From Rhizophagus irregularis (Eukaryota; Glomeromycota; Glomeromycetes; Glomerales; Glomeraceae), in NCBI RefSeq assembly GCF_026210795.1, contig NC_089454.1, positions 806,001 to 870,000 on the forward strand: 64,000 nucleotides of DNA, written 5' to 3'. The translations under genes and the position numbers were made by a program. Below the pieces are notes generated by a model. It did not search any database. It saw only the letters and a program-made list of their open reading frames with translations, and was not told where the DNA came from. Of this stretch, positions 60,219-64,000 are shown one piece after another; position 1 is the stretch's first letter, and each line of letters starts with the position of its first letter.

Positions 60219-60482
60219 AACTAAGATTTTTTTTTTAAAAAAAAATTAAAATAAATTAAGTGATTTATATTTATATTTAGAATCATGATATTTATATTTA
60301 GATAATCCATATCCGCATGAGATTTAATTAATATGTTTAATGATGAAAAGTCTAATAAATTAAATTTTAATTGAAACGAGAAATAAAATCAAACCAAAGA
60401 GGTATTGTTCAAATTTTATTTAAAGTGACATTTTACGACTTTCTTTCAAATTTTTACTCATCCCAAAATCAAATTACTAATA

Positions 60483-61111
60483 ATGCCTCGCCACACACGT
60501 CGTCGTTCCCACTATAACGTCTATTGGAACTGGGCGATGATGGACGAACTTGTTGACATACGCCGAGACAGAAACCGCGTCTACCACAATATTAATGGTA
60601 GAAGCCGCCAAGATTTTTGGGACTCTGTTGCCAATAGGTTCATATGACTAATATCTATAATTTCTTTAAGAAAGAATTTAAATTCAAATTAACCAATCCA
60701 TTTAATTGAATCAGAATAAATAGAATATTTCGAACGAGGTTTCCGGGTAACAGTGCAGCCAAAAGTGGAGGAACCTCGTCAGGGATTACCATGTAAGTAA
60801 ATAAATAACATTACATTCATATAAATTAAATGTATTTACCGAATATTCAAACTGATTTTGATATTTAGAACTATGTACCTTTATCGTAATGGTAACCCTG
60901 GGCGGCGGCTGTGGACGCGTACCGGCGCAAGATATTATCGCGAATTTAGAACGAGATTTTGGGAGAGGCCGGGTAATTATACTATAATAAAATTTATAAT
61001 TAATATTTACGTTCATGTTTTAAATTTGATAAATTTGATCAATTTTAGTCGCGCGACGATCGTAGGCAAGGAGAAACTTACCTACGTATCGTAGAAGAAG
61101 ATAATTATTTT
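60483..61111 (+). CDS. Myb/SANT-like DNA-binding protein of the element (exon structure uncertain)
   Basis: The first frame (60483-60647, ATG to TGA) reads MPRHTRRRSHYNVYWNWAMM then DELVDIRRDRNR, DFWDSVANRF. The spacing of Trp (NW...FW) and the Leu/Ile pattern fit a Myb/SANT-like helix-turn-helix of the sort found in transposon accessory proteins. Downstream protein-like exons follow. One is at about 60730-60790 (YFERGFRVTVQPKVEEPRQG or the overlapping frame), ending at a GTAAGT donor. Another is at 60872-60974 (MYLYRNGNPGRRLWTRTGAR then YYREFRTRFWERP), and a short one at about 61050-61111. GC content and Arg content are far above the surroundings, a sign of a different origin. I could not find a splice path that keeps one frame throughout, so it may be decayed. 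Confidence 0.45.
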
Positions 61112-61131
61112 TATTTTTTTATTATTTATTA

Positions 61132-61250
61132 AGTGAGTAGCTAGGCCCAGTCCGTACCAAATATCGGCTGGAGACTCACGTTTTTTTTGGGCTGTGACTA
61201 ATACTGACGTCCACGCCGTACAGCCTGGGTACTATTTTATAAAATAGTAG
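61132..61250. other. GC-richer non-coding block with hairpin potential
   Basis: GTGAGT...ACTCAC (61132/61174) and GGCTGT...ACAGCC (61190/61219) can form two successive stems, separated by a T8 run. A perfect 20-bp palindrome TACTATTTTATAAAATAGTA closes the block at 61230-61249. Directly downstream of the Myb-like frames, it could be a 3'-end structure. No known RNA family was recognised. Confidence 0.4.
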
Positions 61251-61479
61251 CGAACAAGTATCAAATGTGTATTTTTTTTATTAAGTTATAATAAAAATTA
61301 GAATTTACTTTAATTTTTAACATAAAAATTGTAAATAATAAAAAATTCGTAAATAAAAATAAATTTGCTTTCCCAAACTTAAAAAAAAAGGTGTTTATAT
61401 AAAAGAAAAGGTGTTTATATTATTTTTGATTATTCAATAGTATCACATGCCCCTTGTATACGTTCTACTGCATATGCAG

Positions 61480-61975
61480 TTTACAATCTCGTAAATTTTC
61501 GAAATATTTCAACCGTAATATTACGCAGGTTTACAGTTTCGTAAATTTTCGAAATATTTTGACCGTAATATTACGCAGGTTTACAGTTTCGTAAATTTGC
61601 AGAATATTTTGACCGTAATATTACGCAGGTTTACAGTTTCGTAAATTTTCGAAATATTTTAACCGTAATATTACGCAGGTTTACAGTTTCGTAAATTTTC
61701 GAAATATTTCAACCGTAATATTACGCAGGTTTACAGTTTCGTAAATTTTCGAAATATTTCAACCGTAATATTACGCAGGTTTACAGTTTCGTAAATTTTC
61801 GAAATATTTTAACCGTAATATTACGCAGGTTTACAGTTTCGTAAATTTTCGAAATATTTCAACCGTAATATTACGCAGGTTTACAGTTTCGTAAATTTTC
61901 GAAATATTTCAACCGTAATATTACGCAGGTTTACAGTTTCGTAAATTTGCAGAATATTTTGACCGTAATATTGCG
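61480..61975. repeat. Right-arm satellite: 50-bp unit, about ten copies
   Basis: The unit is ACCGTAATATTACGCAGGTT, TACAGTTTCGTAAATTTTCG, then AAATATTTTA. ACCGTAATA recurs every exact 50 bp at 61512, 61562, 61612 and so on to 61962, with only a few point changes per copy. Each unit contains the palindrome CGTAATATTACG. Flanking units out to 62150 are degenerate. Confidence 0.92.
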
Positions 61976-62152
61976 TAAATCTTACGATATTGAAAACTCA
62001 TGTAATATTTTAACCGTAATATCACATAAATCTTACGAAATTGTAAACTTACGTAATATTTTGAAATTTTTCGAAATATTATGCCATAAACTTTCGTAAA
62101 CTTACAAAATCGTAAACTTACGCAATTTTTCGCGCTATAAAATTTCCTGATG

Positions 62153-62689
62153 TTTACGTAATTCAGATTTAATAAAAAATAAAAAAAATTTTTTTAATCA
62201 ATATTTAAAAATAACGGTAATAACCACTTCTTTTTCCCCATCACTGCCCATCACTTTTCCATCATTTTTCTATTCACTTTTATTAAATATGACAAAAAAG
62301 TTTATAAGCAAATATAGCAGTTATTTTTAAGTGGTAAGTAAAAGAAAAAATTTAATATTTTATATACATAAATAAGACATATTTTTTCATAATTTTTAGC
62401 TTTAATTTATTGTTTTTCTTTGTAAAAAATACATGCAAATAAAAAATAATTATGATGTAAAATAGTTGTAAAATGAATAATAAGATATTCTTTTTTTTTC
62501 AAAATAACTAATTATATATTTGTTTTTTATCTTTTAAAATTATTTTATTAGATTTATTCTACTAAAATCCTTAAATGGCAAATAAAATCTTTTAAATAAA
62601 GTAAAAGAATTTGGGATTCTCTTATGAAAGCATTTTTTGGTAAGAAATAAAATTTTCAGATCAGACTTTATGCAGGTGACAAAATCGTG
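62153..62689. other. AT-rich spacer; hAT-like terminal motif
   Basis: CCCCATCACTGCCCATCACT at 62236-62255 resembles the AGTGATGGGC end of the element at 34053, but no partner end was found. No gene was seen. Confidence 0.4.
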
Positions 62690-63310
62690 CATTATTATTT
62701 CTGGAGATATGCTAACGTCATCATTTTACATTCATTTGAAAGCTGAGAATTTGCTCTATCGTAAGAATTAAAGATCAGGAAAATTGGATCACTGGATGAG
62801 GCGTAATTAACGATCAAATTCAAATCAAATTTAAAAATTAAAAACAAATATATTAGACGTAATTATTCACTATCCAGTGATTCAATTCATTTGATTTTAG
62901 GCTTATTAGATAGACCTCAATTTTCTCTTTCAAATGAATATAATTTCATTTGTGTAGCTTGCATCTACAGGTATTTAATAAATTTTTTATATCAGATTTT
63001 ATCAAACTTATAAAATTTTATATTAATAATATAATTGATGATTCCTAAACATCTACATATATTAAATGAATTATTTTAAATTTATTTTAAAGATAAAAGT
63101 TGGCATCACCTTAGGGAGCAAAGATCATTCAAATTGAATCACTACATGTGAAGTAATTAATAATCAAATTTAGATAAAATTCAATAAATATACTGAACGT
63201 GATTACTGAACAACTAGTGATTCAATTCACTTGATTTTAGATTCATTAGATAGATCTCGATTTTTTCTTTCAAATGAATGTAAATTTATTTGTATAGCTT
63301 ATTTCTACGA
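62690..63310. repeat. Two related foldback units, about 340 bp apart
   Basis: Unit 1 (about 62727-62945) is itself an inverted repeat: ATTCATTTGAAAG...CTTTCAAATGAAT and TTGGATCACTGGAT...ATCCAGTGATTCAA. Unit 2 (about 63090-63305) shares the order AAATTGAATCAC, TAATCAAATTTA, GTGATTCAATTCA, CTTTCAAATGAATG. MITE-like, non-coding. Confidence 0.7.
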
Positions 63311-64000
63311 AGAATTATCAATGATTTTGTCATGAGAGTTATATTTGATCTTTTAAATTTTAATGATATCTTATATTAAAAAAAAATTAAAAATTATATA
63401 ATTAATTGGTTTTTTTTGCATTATCTAGTATAAATTTATTATTCTTATATAAATGATAATTTATATTTGCTTTAATAAAATTATTTTTGTGTAAAAAAAT
63501 TAGATTCCAAGAATCAGCCCATATGAATTAGCTAAAAGGAAAAAAATTATAATAATATAACATAAAATTTTCTTTTATAGTAGAATCTGCAAAGAATTTT
63601 ACATATGATTTTTATCTTATTATAAGTAAGCAGATTTTATGTAAATATATCAGATTTAATCAAATAATACTTTAAGTTTTTTAATATTATTATATTTAAT
63701 AAATCCTTTACTAATTGTCTGAAGGCTATACTATTTGAACTTGATATCATGCAATGTCCGTCTGTCATACCACGTATATAACCAATGAAATTTTAGGATC
63801 AGTGTAATAGATAAACGCATAAATAATTTATTAATTATAAATTAGTTTAAATAGTTTAATATATAGTATAATGGTACTATATATAATAAATTTTTTAAAC
63901 TAATGTTTTTATGGTTTTTATGTAATAATCCATAAAAAAATAATTAAACAATTCAATAAAGAGCAAAAGTAAATGAACAGATAACAAACCTATCAATACT
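63311..64000. other. AT-rich end of window, nothing recognised
   Basis: No coding frame or clear repeat was seen up to the window edge. Confidence 0.45.

Larger units (their letters stand above)
58369..62152. mobile_element. 3.8-kb inverted-repeat element with repeat-array arms and a Myb-like gene
   Basis: The left end CATCAGGAAATTATATAGTG continues CGAAAAGTTGCGCAAGTTTAC. The inverse of the right end is CATCAGGAAATTTTATAGCG then CGAAAAATTGCGTAAGTTTAC, about 37 of 41 matches. Both arms then fill with TTTCGTAA / ATATTACG repeats in mirrored orientation. Between the arms lie 59.0-59.5 kb direct repeats, a 35-bp tandem repeat and a GC-richer Myb/SANT-like reading frame. No transposase catalytic domain was seen, so the element is non-autonomous or of an unfamiliar class. 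A target-site duplication is not certain. Confidence 0.65.

Noticed and set aside
60858-61094. 78-codon open frame on the plus strand, read as a stand-alone gene
   Set aside because: Part of it is better explained as an internal exon of the Myb-like gene in another frame; no separate start context.

Overview
The window looks like nuclear DNA of an early-diverging filamentous fungus, most likely an arbuscular mycorrhizal fungus of the Rhizophagus type. This is inferred from four things: very AT-rich intergenic DNA full of A/T runs, genes with many short GT-AG introns, three intronless MATA_HMG-type HMG-box genes within 19 kb (a family known to be expanded in Glomeromycotina), and a dense population of small inverted-repeat elements. 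No database search was possible, so the organism call is an inference.

Left part (about 0.4-25 kb), ordinary genes. In order: a MYND-type zinc-finger protein (minus), an NRAMP divalent-metal transporter in 4 exons (plus), an F-box-like protein ending in a CAAX box (plus), a 67-residue secreted or GPI-anchored peptide (minus), a mitochondrial class I release factor in about 10 exons (plus), the CAAX protease RCE1 in 7 exons (minus, convergent with the release factor), a Zn2Cys6 transcription factor (plus) and a small unknown protein (minus). Between RCE1 and the Zn2Cys6 gene lie coding-like fragments with stops and frame breaks.

Middle part (about 25-51 kb), genes spread among elements. It holds three HMG-box genes (31.3 kb plus, 38.7 kb minus, 49.8 kb plus), a secreted Reeler-domain protein (37.7 kb minus) and a five-exon TDG/MUG-family DNA glycosylase (43.9-45.1 kb minus). 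In the glycosylase the catalytic Asn position reads Phe, and the C-terminal tail carries a SUMO consensus. Several inverted-repeat elements lie between them, including a 1.36-kb foldback element with GC-rich tandem repeats in its arms.

Right part (about 51-64 kb), almost gene-free. It contains a 22-bp perfect hairpin, a MITE nested inside another MITE with an 8-bp target-site duplication, two abutting TA-flanked elements, duplicated foldback units, and a 3.8-kb element (about 58.37-62.15 kb). That element is bounded by related terminal inverted repeats, has repeat arrays in both arms, and holds one GC-richer Myb/SANT-like reading frame. It is the best candidate in the window for an undescribed unit.

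The genes do not form an operon or one pathway. The only functional link visible is that RCE1 processes CAAX proteins and a neighbouring gene 7 kb away encodes one. All splice junctions were read by eye from GT/AG sites and frame continuity. Two junctions in the release-factor gene, and those of the Myb-like gene, are uncertain.
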